The notes under the pieces are model-generated. The model searched no databases and was not told the DNA's origin. It was given only the letters and a program-made list of their open reading frames with translations. From positions 1-41,224 of the forward strand of contig CAMAXR010000005.1 of NCBI GenBank assembly GCA_945862195.1: a DNA stretch of 41,224 nt, written 5' to 3'. Each line of letters opens with the position of its first letter. Within the stretch, counting starts at the first letter, position 1. Source of the stretch: Hylemonella gracilis (GTDB lineage Bacteria > Pseudomonadota > Gammaproteobacteria > Burkholderiales > Burkholderiaceae_C). Of the stretch, positions 28,628 to 36,472 are shown in pieces. The translations under genes were made by a program, and so were the position numbers.

Positions 28628-29860
28628 TTAAATGTCAAACAACAAACGGGCAGGATCTTCAAGAGCCTCTTTCATGGCCACCAAGCCCAGTACGGCCTCA
28701 CGGCCGTCGATTATGCGGTGGTCATAGCTCATAGCAAAGTAGTTGATGGGACGCACCACCACTTGACCGTTTTCAACCACTGCGCGCTCCTTGGTGGCGT
28801 GCACGCCCAAAATGGCGCTTTGCGGTGGGTTGATGATGGGCGTGGACAACATGGAGCCAAACACACCACCGTTGGAGATGGAGAACGTGCCGCCGGTCAT
28901 GTCTTCTATACCCAATTTGCCTTCGCTGGCTTTTTTGCCGAATTCGGCAATTTTCTTTTCAACTTCTGCAAAGCTCATTTGGTCAGCATTGCGCAAAATA
29001 GGCACCACCAAACCACGGGGTGAACCCACAGCAATACCGATATCAAAGTAACCGTGGTAAACAATATCGTTGCCGTCCACAGAAGCGTTGAGCACTGGAT
29101 ACTTTTTAAGCGCATGCACTGCGGCTTTCACAAAAAAGCTCATAAAACCAAGCTTGACGCCATGCTCTTTTTCAAACTTTTCTTGGAACTTTTTACGCAT
29201 CTCCATGACCGGCGCCATGTTGACCTCGTTAAAGGTGGTCAAGATGGCGTTGGTAGCTTGAGACTGCAACAAACGCTCAGCCACACGGGCACGCAAGCGT
29301 GTCATGGGCACGCGCTGCTCTGGGCGGTCACCCAAATTGGGCGCCGGTGCAGACACTTGGGGCAATGATGAGGTCGGAACGCCCGTAGGTATTGCAGCAG
29401 GCTTGACGCCGCCGGCCACTGCAGCCAGCACATCACCCTTGGTCACACGACCATCTTTACCCGATCCTGCAACGGAACCTGCAGCCAATTGGTTATCTGC
29501 CATCAGCTTGGCAGCAGCTGGCATAGCCACGCCCGCCATGGAAGAAGGCGCTGGTGCTGAAGCGACAGAACTTGCAGCTGGCGCAGCAGCCACAGGAGCT
29601 GCACCCGCAGCCACTTTGCCATCGGTGTCAATGCGCGCAATCAGTTGCTCTGCAATGACGGTACCGCCATCAGTCACCAAAATTTCAGACACCACACCCG
29701 CTGATGGTGCGGGCACTTCCAACACGACTTTGTCGGTTTCAATTTCAATCAGGATTTGGTCAGATGACACCGTGTCTCCGACCTTAACCTTCCACTGCAA
29801 CATGGTGGCCTCAGACACCGACTCAGACAGCTGAGGAACTTTGACTTCTACGATCGCCAT
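28628..29860 (-). CDS. sucB: Dihydrolipoyllysine succinyltransferase SucB (E2 of 2-oxoglutarate dehydrogenase)
   Basis: The 410-residue protein has one lipoyl domain with the modified lysine K44 in ETDKVVLEV. An Ala/Pro-rich linker (about 80-110) is followed by a peripheral subunit-binding domain (about 113-152) and the catalytic core ending with DHRIIDGREA (H381). It transfers succinyl groups from the lipoyl arm to CoA. A GAAAG sequence lies about 9 bases before the ATG. A long frame on the opposite strand (29304-29834) reflects the Ala-rich coding sequence and is not a gene. Confidence 0.95.
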   Translation of the reverse strand: MAIVEVKVPQLSESVSEATMLQWKVKVGDTVSSDQILIEIETDKVVLEVPAPSAGVVSEILVTDGGTVIAEQLIARIDTDGKVAAGAAPVAAAPAASSVASAPAPSSMAGVAMPAAAKLMADNQLAAGSVAGSGKDGRVTKGDVLAAVAGGVKPAAIPTGVPTSSLPQVSAPAPNLGDRPEQRVPMTRLRARVAERLLQSQATNAILTTFNEVNMAPVMEMRKKFQEKFEKEHGVKLGFMSFFVKAAVHALKKYPVLNASVDGNDIVYHGYFDIGIAVGSPRGLVVPILRNADQMSFAEVEKKIAEFGKKASEGKLGIEDMTGGTFSISNGGVFGSMLSTPIINPPQSAILGVHATKERAVVENGQVVVRPINYFAMSYDHRIIDGREAVLGLVAMKEALEDPARLLFDI

Positions 29861-29894
29861 GAGAATTCTTTCAAAAATTTAATGAGGATGGAAT

Positions 29895-32780
29895 TTATTT
29901 GGTAAGCACAGCGCCTTTGAGCTTGGCGAAAGCACCGTCCACCAAGGCTTTTTGCTGATCCTGGTGCAGATGTGAGTAACCCACGGCTGGAGATGCCGAG
30001 GCGGCTCGACCGGAATAACCCAGTTTTTGACCTTCAAGCATGTTTTCAAAGATGTAGTGCTGCACAAAAAACCAAGCGCCTTGGTTTTGCGGCTCATCTT
30101 GGCACCACACAATCTCAGTGACATTGGGGTACTTTTTGAGTTCTGCAGCAAACACCTTGTGCGGGAAGGGATAGAGCTGCTCCACCCGCAAAATGACCAC
30201 GTCGTCAGCGCCTTTTTCTGCTCGCTTTTTGACCAAGTCGTAGTACACCTTGCCTGAGCACATCAAGATGCGCTTGACTCTGTCAGCATTGAGTTCTTTG
30301 TTTTCAGGAATGATGGTTTGAAAACCACCTTTGGTGAACTCACTCAAAGGCGACGTGGCGTCTTTGTTGCGCAACAAAGACTTGGGCGTGAAAATGATGA
30401 GCGGCTTGCGCAGGTTGCGAATCATCTGACGGCGCAGCACGTGGAAGATTTGGCTGGCCGTGGTGGGCTGCACAATTTGCATATTGGTGTCAGCAGCCAA
30501 CTGCATAAAGCGCTCAATACGCGCTGAGCTGTGTTCAGGGCCTTGGCCCTCGTAGCCATGGGGCAACATCAAGGTGATGCCATTCACGCGGCCCCATTTC
30601 ACCTCTCCGGAAGCAATGAACTGGTCGATCACCACTTGGGCACCGTTGGCAAAGTCGCCGAACTGGGCCTCCCAAATCACCAAGGTGTTGGGGTCGTTCG
30701 AAGCGTAGCCGTACTCAAAACCCAGCACGGCTTCTTCAGACAGGATGGAATCAATCACCAAAAAAGGCGCTTGGTTGTCGGCCACATGCTTGAGCGGCGT
30801 GTAAGTGCCTGTGTCCCACTTCTCGCGGTTTTGGTCGTGGATAACGGAGTGTCGGTGGGTAAAAGTACCACGGCCACAGTCTTCGCCAGACAAACGCACG
30901 GGGTAACCACTGGCCACAAGCGAGGCAAAGGCCATGTGCTCGCCCATGCCCCAATCTACAGGAATATCCCCGCGGCCCATAGCAGCTCGGTCGTCGTAGA
31001 CCTTTTTCACCAACTGGTGGGGCGTGATGTTGGGTGGAATGGTGGTGATGCGCTCAGACAAACGCTTCCACTCGGCTAGTGGGACAGCGGTGTCGCCTGC
31101 ATCGGTCCACTTTTTGCCCAAAAACGGCGACCAATCCACCGCGTAGTTGTTTTTAAAGTTGGTCATCATAGGGTCGACCGTGTGCTTACCTTCGTCCATG
31201 GCAGCGCGGAATTCTTTGACCATATCGTCAGGACCCGTGGCACCCAAAACACCTTGGGCTACCAATTTGTCGCCATACAGCTTGCGAGTTCCGGGGTGGG
31301 CACCAATGCGCTTGTACATGAGCGGCTGGGTCAAAGAAGGGGTGTCTTGCTCGTTATGGCCGAGTTTGCGGAAGCAAATGATGTCCACCACCACGTCTTT
31401 ATGGAACTCCATGCGGTAGTCCAATGCCAACTGGGTTGCCAACACCACGGCCTCAGGATCGTCACCATTCACGTGCAGCACGGGGGCTTCAATCATCTTG
31501 ACCACATCGGTGCAGTAAAGGGTAGAGCGGCTGTCTCGCGGGTCAGAGGTGGTAAAGCCAATTTGGTTGTTGATCACAATGTGCACCGTGCCGCCTGTGG
31601 AGTAGCCACGGGTTTGTGCAAGCGCCAAGGTTTCTTGAATCACACCTTGACCGGCAAACGCGGCATCACCGTGCACCAGCACAGGCAAAACCTGCTTGCC
31701 TAGCGGGTCAGCGCGGCGGTCCATACGGGCACGAACCGAGCCTTCCACCACGGGGTTCACAATTTCCAAGTGAGACGGGTTAAAGGCCAAACTCAAGTGC
31801 AAAGGACCTTTGGGAGTGGTGATGTCTGAGCTGAAGCCTTGGTGGTACTTCACGTCACCGGCTGGCAATTCTTCAGGGGCGGTGTGGTCGAACTCGGCAA
31901 AGAGGTCTTTGGGCATTTTGCCCATGGTGTTGACCAGCACATTCAAGCGGCCACGGTGGGCCATGCCAATCACCACTTCTTCCACACCCTTCACGCCAGA
32001 CTGCTGCACCAGCTCGTCCATGGCTGCAATAAAGCTTTCGCCACCTTCTAGGGAGAAACGCTTTTGGCCTACATATTTAGTGTGTAAAAACCGCTCTAAG
32101 CCTTCAGCTGCGGTCAAGCGGTCCAGAATGTGTTTTTTCTGGTCAGCGGTAAAGTTAGGCTTGCTGCGTACCGACTCTAAACGATGCTGCCACCAGCGCT
32201 TTTGCGCTTGGTCAGAGATGTACATGTACTCCGGCCCAATAGTGCCGCAGTAGGTTTCACGCAAAGCGTTGAGCAGCTCGCGCATCGACATGGTGTCTTT
32301 GCCAAAAAATGTGTTGCTGGTGTTGAACACAACTTCTTGGTCGGCATCTGAAAAACCGTAGTAAGACGGCTCCAACTCTGGAATTTCGGGGCGCTCGGTG
32401 CGCTTTAGGGGGTCTAAATCGGCCCAGCGTTGGCCTACATTGCGGTAAGCGGCAATCAACTGCTGTACGGCGGTGCGCTTGCGCCCCATTTCGGAGTCAG
32501 CCCCACTGGCCACCACCACCTTAGTGCCGCCTTGCTTGGCACGCTCGGCAAAGGCGTTGATCACGGGCAAATGCGGCACGTCTTTGGCCTGCGAGCCATC
32601 AACAGCGGGCACATGCTGCAGCGCATCAAAGTACTCGCGCCAATTGTCTGGGACGCTACCGGGGTTGGCTAAATAGTTTTCATACATCTCTTCGACATAG
32701 GGGGCATTGCCACCGAAGAGATAGGTGTTGTCACTGTAAGTCTGATAAAAAGACTTGGAAGCTGAAGTTGATGCACTCAC
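29895..32780 (-). CDS. sucA: 2-oxoglutarate dehydrogenase E1 component SucA
   Basis: The 961-residue protein begins at a GTG (32778-32780) with GGAGG 10 bases upstream. The N-terminus contains NTYLFGGNAPYVEEMY, which helps bind the E2 core. GMAHRGRLNVL at 272-282 and GDAAFAGQGV at 371-380 are thiamine-diphosphate-site regions of the E1o family. It decarboxylates 2-oxoglutarate in the TCA cycle. The 138 bases upstream, to the end of prpE, must hold the operon promoter; no strong consensus stands out there. Confidence 0.96.
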   Translation of the reverse strand: MSASTSASKSFYQTYSDNTYLFGGNAPYVEEMYENYLANPGSVPDNWREYFDALQHVPAVDGSQAKDVPHLPVINAFAERAKQGGTKVVVASGADSEMGRKRTAVQQLIAAYRNVGQRWADLDPLKRTERPEIPELEPSYYGFSDADQEVVFNTSNTFFGKDTMSMRELLNALRETYCGTIGPEYMYISDQAQKRWWQHRLESVRSKPNFTADQKKHILDRLTAAEGLERFLHTKYVGQKRFSLEGGESFIAAMDELVQQSGVKGVEEVVIGMAHRGRLNVLVNTMGKMPKDLFAEFDHTAPEELPAGDVKYHQGFSSDITTPKGPLHLSLAFNPSHLEIVNPVVEGSVRARMDRRADPLGKQVLPVLVHGDAAFAGQGVIQETLALAQTRGYSTGGTVHIVINNQIGFTTSDPRDSRSTLYCTDVVKMIEAPVLHVNGDDPEAVVLATQLALDYRMEFHKDVVVDIICFRKLGHNEQDTPSLTQPLMYKRIGAHPGTRKLYGDKLVAQGVLGATGPDDMVKEFRAAMDEGKHTVDPMMTNFKNNYAVDWSPFLGKKWTDAGDTAVPLAEWKRLSERITTIPPNITPHQLVKKVYDDRAAMGRGDIPVDWGMGEHMAFASLVASGYPVRLSGEDCGRGTFTHRHSVIHDQNREKWDTGTYTPLKHVADNQAPFLVIDSILSEEAVLGFEYGYASNDPNTLVIWEAQFGDFANGAQVVIDQFIASGEVKWGRVNGITLMLPHGYEGQGPEHSSARIERFMQLAADTNMQIVQPTTASQIFHVLRRQMIRNLRKPLIIFTPKSLLRNKDATSPLSEFTKGGFQTIIPENKELNADRVKRILMCSGKVYYDLVKKRAEKGADDVVILRVEQLYPFPHKVFAAELKKYPNVTEIVWCQDEPQNQGAWFFVQHYIFENMLEGQKLGYSGRAASASPAVGYSHLHQDQQKALVDGAFAKLKGAVLTK

Positions 32781-32893
32781 GAAACGCTGACCTCCGTTCC
32801 CCTTGAGGAAACTTTTAGCTGGTTAAAAAAACCTTCCGCGACACGGCTGAACCGGTTGGCGGATGCGACAGTGGCTGGGAAGGACCTGATTCA

Positions 32894-32906
32894 CTAATCT
32901 GGTTAG
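32894..32906. promoter_or_regulatory. Imperfect dyad in the sucA leader
   Basis: CTAATCTGGTTAG is a 13-base near-palindrome with one mismatch, in the 138-base region between prpE and sucA. It lies about 115 bases upstream of the sucA start, where an operator could be. No regulator family could be named. Confidence 0.3.
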
Positions 32907-32918
32907 ATTGTGCCACGC

Positions 32919-34823
32919 TTAAGTGAACAAGCTTCGCAATTGGTGCAAAGCAGCAGGATCGTCCATGGTGGTGAGGTCGCCTGGGTCACGCCCCTCGCAT
33001 ACCGCTTGCAAGGCGCGACGCAACAACTTGCCGCTGCGGGTTTTAGGCAAAAGGCTCACAAACAAGACCCTGCTTGGCCGGGCCACAGCGCCCAATTGGC
33101 CATCCACCAGCTTCATGATCTCGCCTTCCAAACGCAGTTTGGCGGCATCGTCTTGCAGGTAGTGGTTGTCGCGAGGCACCACAAACGCCATCGCCACCTG
33201 TCCCTTGAGCGCATCGGCTACGCCGACGACCGCAACTTCAGCCACCTGAGAATGTCCGGCAATGCATTCCTCAATTTCGCGAGTGCCTAAGCGGTGTCCA
33301 GCCACGTTGATCACGTCATCCGTGCGACCCAAAATGAAGTAATACCCATCTTCGTCGCGGATACCCCAGTCAAAGGTGTTGTAAACCAAACGGTCTGGAA
33401 TGCTTTTCCAATAAGTGTTCACAAAGCGTTCATCGTCTTTCCAGATGGTTTGTAAACAGCCCGGTGGTAAGGGCCCTTCAATGGCCACCACCCCTTTTTC
33501 TTGGTGGCCGACCAAGTCTTCACCCGTGTTTTCATTGATGAGCTTCAGGTGATAACCGTACATGGGCACGCCTGGGCTGCCAAACTTGCTGGGGGCAGGC
33601 TCCACGCCGTTGGCAATGGTCATGATCGGCCAACCGGTTTCGGTCTGCCAATAGTTGTCAATGATGGGCACACCCAAGCCTTCGCTGATCCACTGGGCGG
33701 TGGGCTGATCCAAGGGTTCTCCTGCCAAGTAAAGCGCCTTAAGGCTGGACAAGTCGTACTGTTTTAAATGGGCAGGGTCCTGCTTTTTAAGTACCCGCAC
33801 CGCTGTGGGCGCGGAAAACATGCGAGTGACTTTGTATTTTTCGACTAACTGCCACCAAATACCGGCATCGGGCCGAATAGGCAGGCCCTCGTACATGAGG
33901 GTGGACATCCCATGAATCAGCGGGCCGTAAATGATGTAGCTGTGACCCACCACCCAACCAATATCGCTGGTACAAAAATAGGTTTCACCAGGCTGGCCTT
34001 GGTAAATCAAATCCATACTGGCCGCCAACGCTACGGCGTAACCACCTGTATCACGCTGCACACCCTTGGGCTTGCCCGTGGTGCCAGAGGTGTACAGGGT
34101 GTAGCTAGTGTGGGTGGCGTCTACCCAAGTGCAAGGCACGTGGTCGTTCAGGTGCTGCGCTCTGAGCTCGCTCCACAACACATCGCGCTTTTCTAACCAA
34201 GTCATGGGAGCCAACTTGCGGTCCACCATCAGCACGCGCCGAGGCTTGTGCCTAGAGAGTTCTATGGCCTCGTCCAGCAAGGGTTTGTAGGCCACCACCT
34301 TGCCACCGCGCGAACCGGCATCGGCGCTGACCACCACCTTGGGCTCGGCGTCTTCAATGCGTGTGGCCAAAGAGCCCGACGCAAAACCGCCGAACACCAC
34401 AGAATGGATGGCCCCAATTCGTACACAAGCCAGCATGGCAAAGGCGGCCTCTGGAATCATGGGCATGTAAATCAACACCCTATCACCCTGCTCCACACCT
34501 AAGTCTTTAAGCACGGCCGCCATACGTTGCACTTCAGTGTGCAGTTGCGCATAGGTGTAGACCTGTTCTTGGTCGGTTTCAGTGCTTACAAAAATCAGAG
34601 CAGGCTGGTCAGCCCGGCTTGCAAGGTGGCGGTCTACCGCGTTGTGGCAAAGGTTGGTGGTGCCGCCTACAAACCAGCGGGCAAAAGGCGGTTGGCTGTA
34701 GTCGCAAATCTGCTGAGGTGGCACTTGCCAATCAATGCGCTTGGCCTGCTCTGCCCAAAATTTGTCTGGTCGATCTATCGATTGGCGATAAAACTCACGA
34801 AAAGTTGTCTCAGCTCCGGCCAT
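32919..34823 (-). CDS. prpE: Propionyl-CoA synthetase PrpE
   Basis: The 634-residue ANL-superfamily enzyme has the AMP-binding P-loop YTLYTSGTTGKPKG at 241-254 and the NYWQTETGWPI motif. The catalytic lysine K599 is in KTRSGKLLRR, a site usually controlled by acetylation. Length and the N-terminal FREFYRQSIDRPDKFW match PrpE rather than the shorter medium-chain ligases; acetyl-CoA synthetase Acs is the nearest alternative. It activates propionate (and acetate more slowly) to the CoA thioester. The ATG has GAGG 7 bases upstream. No other methylcitrate-cycle gene (prpB, prpC, prpD) is adjacent. Confidence 0.9.
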   Translation of the reverse strand: MAGAETTFREFYRQSIDRPDKFWAEQAKRIDWQVPPQQICDYSQPPFARWFVGGTTNLCHNAVDRHLASRADQPALIFVSTETDQEQVYTYAQLHTEVQRMAAVLKDLGVEQGDRVLIYMPMIPEAAFAMLACVRIGAIHSVVFGGFASGSLATRIEDAEPKVVVSADAGSRGGKVVAYKPLLDEAIELSRHKPRRVLMVDRKLAPMTWLEKRDVLWSELRAQHLNDHVPCTWVDATHTSYTLYTSGTTGKPKGVQRDTGGYAVALAASMDLIYQGQPGETYFCTSDIGWVVGHSYIIYGPLIHGMSTLMYEGLPIRPDAGIWWQLVEKYKVTRMFSAPTAVRVLKKQDPAHLKQYDLSSLKALYLAGEPLDQPTAQWISEGLGVPIIDNYWQTETGWPIMTIANGVEPAPSKFGSPGVPMYGYHLKLINENTGEDLVGHQEKGVVAIEGPLPPGCLQTIWKDDERFVNTYWKSIPDRLVYNTFDWGIRDEDGYYFILGRTDDVINVAGHRLGTREIEECIAGHSQVAEVAVVGVADALKGQVAMAFVVPRDNHYLQDDAAKLRLEGEIMKLVDGQLGAVARPSRVLFVSLLPKTRSGKLLRRALQAVCEGRDPGDLTTMDDPAALHQLRSLFT

Positions 34824-34915
34824 GATGCTGCCTCATTAATGTTGAAATATTTGCCTGAATTTGTATTTTTAATTATGAATACACGACTTTCGGCAAACTG
34901 ACTCACCCCTCAGGT

Positions 34916-34944
34916 TTGACAACATCCCCGCACAACCCTATGCT
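34916..34944 (+). promoter_or_regulatory. Sigma-70 promoter for the NlpC/P60 gene
   Basis: A perfect -35 TTGACA (34916-34921), a 17-base spacer and a -10 TATGCT (34939-34944, four of six matches) face the peptidase gene. The predicted transcription start is near 34951, only about 3 bases before the ATG at 34954, which would give a nearly leaderless mRNA. Confidence 0.6.
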
Positions 34945-34953
34945 CGCCGAGAA

Positions 34954-35478
34954 ATGTCACTTACCTCCAAAATTACAGCCGTTCTTATAAGCCTCTGTTG
35001 TGCTGGCGTCTTGCATGCCGCTCCAGCAGATGCCAGCAAAGACGACCTTGATGCATTTTTAGCTGATAAAGGCTTTATCACTAGGGTAGGCCAAAAAGCC
35101 TCTGAATTGGTGGTGACCGCTATGGGGGCCTTAGGTTTGCCCTACCGAGCAGGTGGCTCCAGTTATGAGTCCGGCTTTGATTGCAGCGGATTTGTCAAGG
35201 CTGTTTATGAGCAAACCATGGGCTTACTGCTGCCCCGCAAAGCTGAACAACAAGCCGCCGCCACCCTAAAAATAGACCTTCATGAACTCAAACCTGGCGA
35301 CTTGGTGTTCTTCAACACCATGCGCAAGGCATTTAGTCATGTAGGCATTTATGTAGGCGACAACAAGTTCATCCACTCTCCCAAGCCTGGCGCAGAGGTC
35401 CGTATAGAAGATATGCGGCAAACCTACTGGGCCCGCCGATTTGACGGCGCCCGCAGGGTGGATGGCGCCGCAGATTAA
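34954..35478 (+). CDS. Exported C40 (NlpC/P60) peptidase
   Basis: The 174-residue protein has a signal peptide (about 1-22, cleavage near LHAAPA). The NlpC/P60 domain contains catalytic C77 in FDCSGF, H129 in FSHVGIYVG and a third polar residue, H141, in FIHSPKPG. Such enzymes cut D-Glu-diaminopimelate or related bonds in the peptidoglycan stem peptide in the periplasm. About 45 residues lie between the signal peptide and the domain; no SH3b or LysM domain is seen. E. coli Spr/MepS is the nearest well-known relative, but there is no lipobox here. It converges on the enoyl-CoA hydratase gene with a 49-base gap that holds only the palindrome AATTTAAATT (35505-35514). Confidence 0.9.
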   Translation: MSLTSKITAVLISLCCAGVLHAAPADASKDDLDAFLADKGFITRVGQKASELVVTAMGALGLPYRAGGSSYESGFDCSGFVKAVYEQTMGLLLPRKAEQQAAATLKIDLHELKPGDLVFFNTMRKAFSHVGIYVGDNKFIHSPKPGAEVRIEDMRQTYWARRFDGARRVDGAAD

Positions 35479-35527
35479 GCGGCCCCATCACACACCAACC
35501 GGCCAATTTAAATTCATTGTCCTAAGG

Positions 35528-36361
35528 TTAATTGCCCTTAAAAACTGGGCGGCGCTTTTCGTTAAAGGCTCGGATGCCCTCGTAGCGGTCTTCGGTTTCA
35601 ATAAGGTGGTTGTAGGCCTCCACCTCGAAGCGAAACGCTGTTCTAAGCTCCATTTGGGAGCCATAACGTACCGACTTTTTAATTTGCTTGACCGACAAAG
35701 GCGCATTAGAGGCAATGGCCTCAGCAGATTCAATAGCCATGCCCAGCACCTCAGAGGGTGATGTGATGCCATTAAACAAACCCCACTCATAGGCTTTTTG
35801 GGCGCTAATGGGCCGCCCAGTAAGTAACATCTCTTTGGCGCGGCGCTCACCAATGGCGCGAGGCAAATTTTGCGTGCCGCCGGCACCGGGCATGATGCCC
35901 AAGGTCACCTCAGTTAAGGCAAAGCGGGCCTGGTCTGAGGTGTACGCAAAGTCGCAGCTAAGCACGGTTTCAAAGCCGCCCGCGTAAGCATGCCCGTTAA
36001 CCGCCGCAATGACCGGAATGGGCAAATCCGTTAAGGCCCAGTACATGCGCTCAAACAACTCGTGCTGCTTAACCCACTGCGCCTTGCCCATGCCATTGCG
36101 CTCTTTAAGGTCCGCCCCTGCGCAAAAAATTCGGTCTCCAGAACCCGTCAACACCACGCAGCGGATGCCCATCGCGTCTTCAGTTAAACGTGACCACAAG
36201 TCGTACAGGTCATGACCCATTTGGGTGTTGAGCGAATTGGCAACATCCGGCCGGTTTAAAGTGACCTTGAGCACATGGTCAGAGATCTTTTCTGTAAGCA
36301 CAGTTGCATAGCTGGGAAATACAACTTGTGAGATAGCTGTGGGCTGCGTATTGGTTTGCAT
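35528..36361 (-). CDS. Enoyl-CoA hydratase/isomerase family protein
   Basis: The 277-residue crotonase-fold protein keeps both hydratase glutamates at the usual spacing: E131 in YAGGFETVLSCD and E151 in ALTEVTLGIMPGAGG. The oxyanion hole is formed by AGADLKE (81-87) and HAYAGG (124-129). This pattern supports a real enoyl-CoA hydratase in fatty acid or aromatic acid breakdown, but the chain length or substrate cannot be told. The ATG has GGAG 5 bases upstream, inside a predicted hairpin. It lies downstream of phoX on the same strand, behind an intrinsic terminator. Confidence 0.88.
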   Translation of the reverse strand: MQTNTQPTAISQVVFPSYATVLTEKISDHVLKVTLNRPDVANSLNTQMGHDLYDLWSRLTEDAMGIRCVVLTGSGDRIFCAGADLKERNGMGKAQWVKQHELFERMYWALTDLPIPVIAAVNGHAYAGGFETVLSCDFAYTSDQARFALTEVTLGIMPGAGGTQNLPRAIGERRAKEMLLTGRPISAQKAYEWGLFNGITSPSEVLGMAIESAEAIASNAPLSVKQIKKSVRYGSQMELRTAFRFEVEAYNHLIETEDRYEGIRAFNEKRRPVFKGN

Positions 36362-36364
36362 TCA

Positions 36365-36386
36365 AACTCCAAAAAACAATGGAGCT
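36365..36386 (-). promoter_or_regulatory. Hairpin covering the enoyl-CoA hydratase ribosome binding site
   Basis: On the coding strand AGCTCCA can pair with TGGAGTT (7 pairs, one G-U) around an 8-base T-rich loop. The second arm contains the GGAG that serves the ATG at 36361. This would hide the Shine-Dalgarno when folded. Confidence 0.45.
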
Positions 36387-36408
36387 GGTATTGAACTACA
36401 GAAATGCA

Positions 36409-36437
36409 CAAAAAAATGGGCTGGAAAAGCAGCCCAT
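36409..36437 (-). terminator. Intrinsic terminator after phoX
   Basis: On the minus strand ATGGGCTG pairs perfectly with CAGCCCAT (8 bp, 6-base loop CTTTTC), followed at once by seven T. It lies 35 bases after the phoX stop. It is the clearest Rho-independent terminator in the window. A second small GGCC-TTT-GGCC hairpin lies just upstream at about 36453-36463. Confidence 0.85.
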
Positions 36438-36472
36438 TGAATCAAAGTGATCGGCCTTTGGCCAACTGACAA

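Noticed and set aside
29304-29834. 176-codon Ala/Thr-rich open frame on the plus strand within sucB
   Set aside because: It mirrors the Ala/Pro-rich linker and lipoyl domain of SucB and has no independent support.
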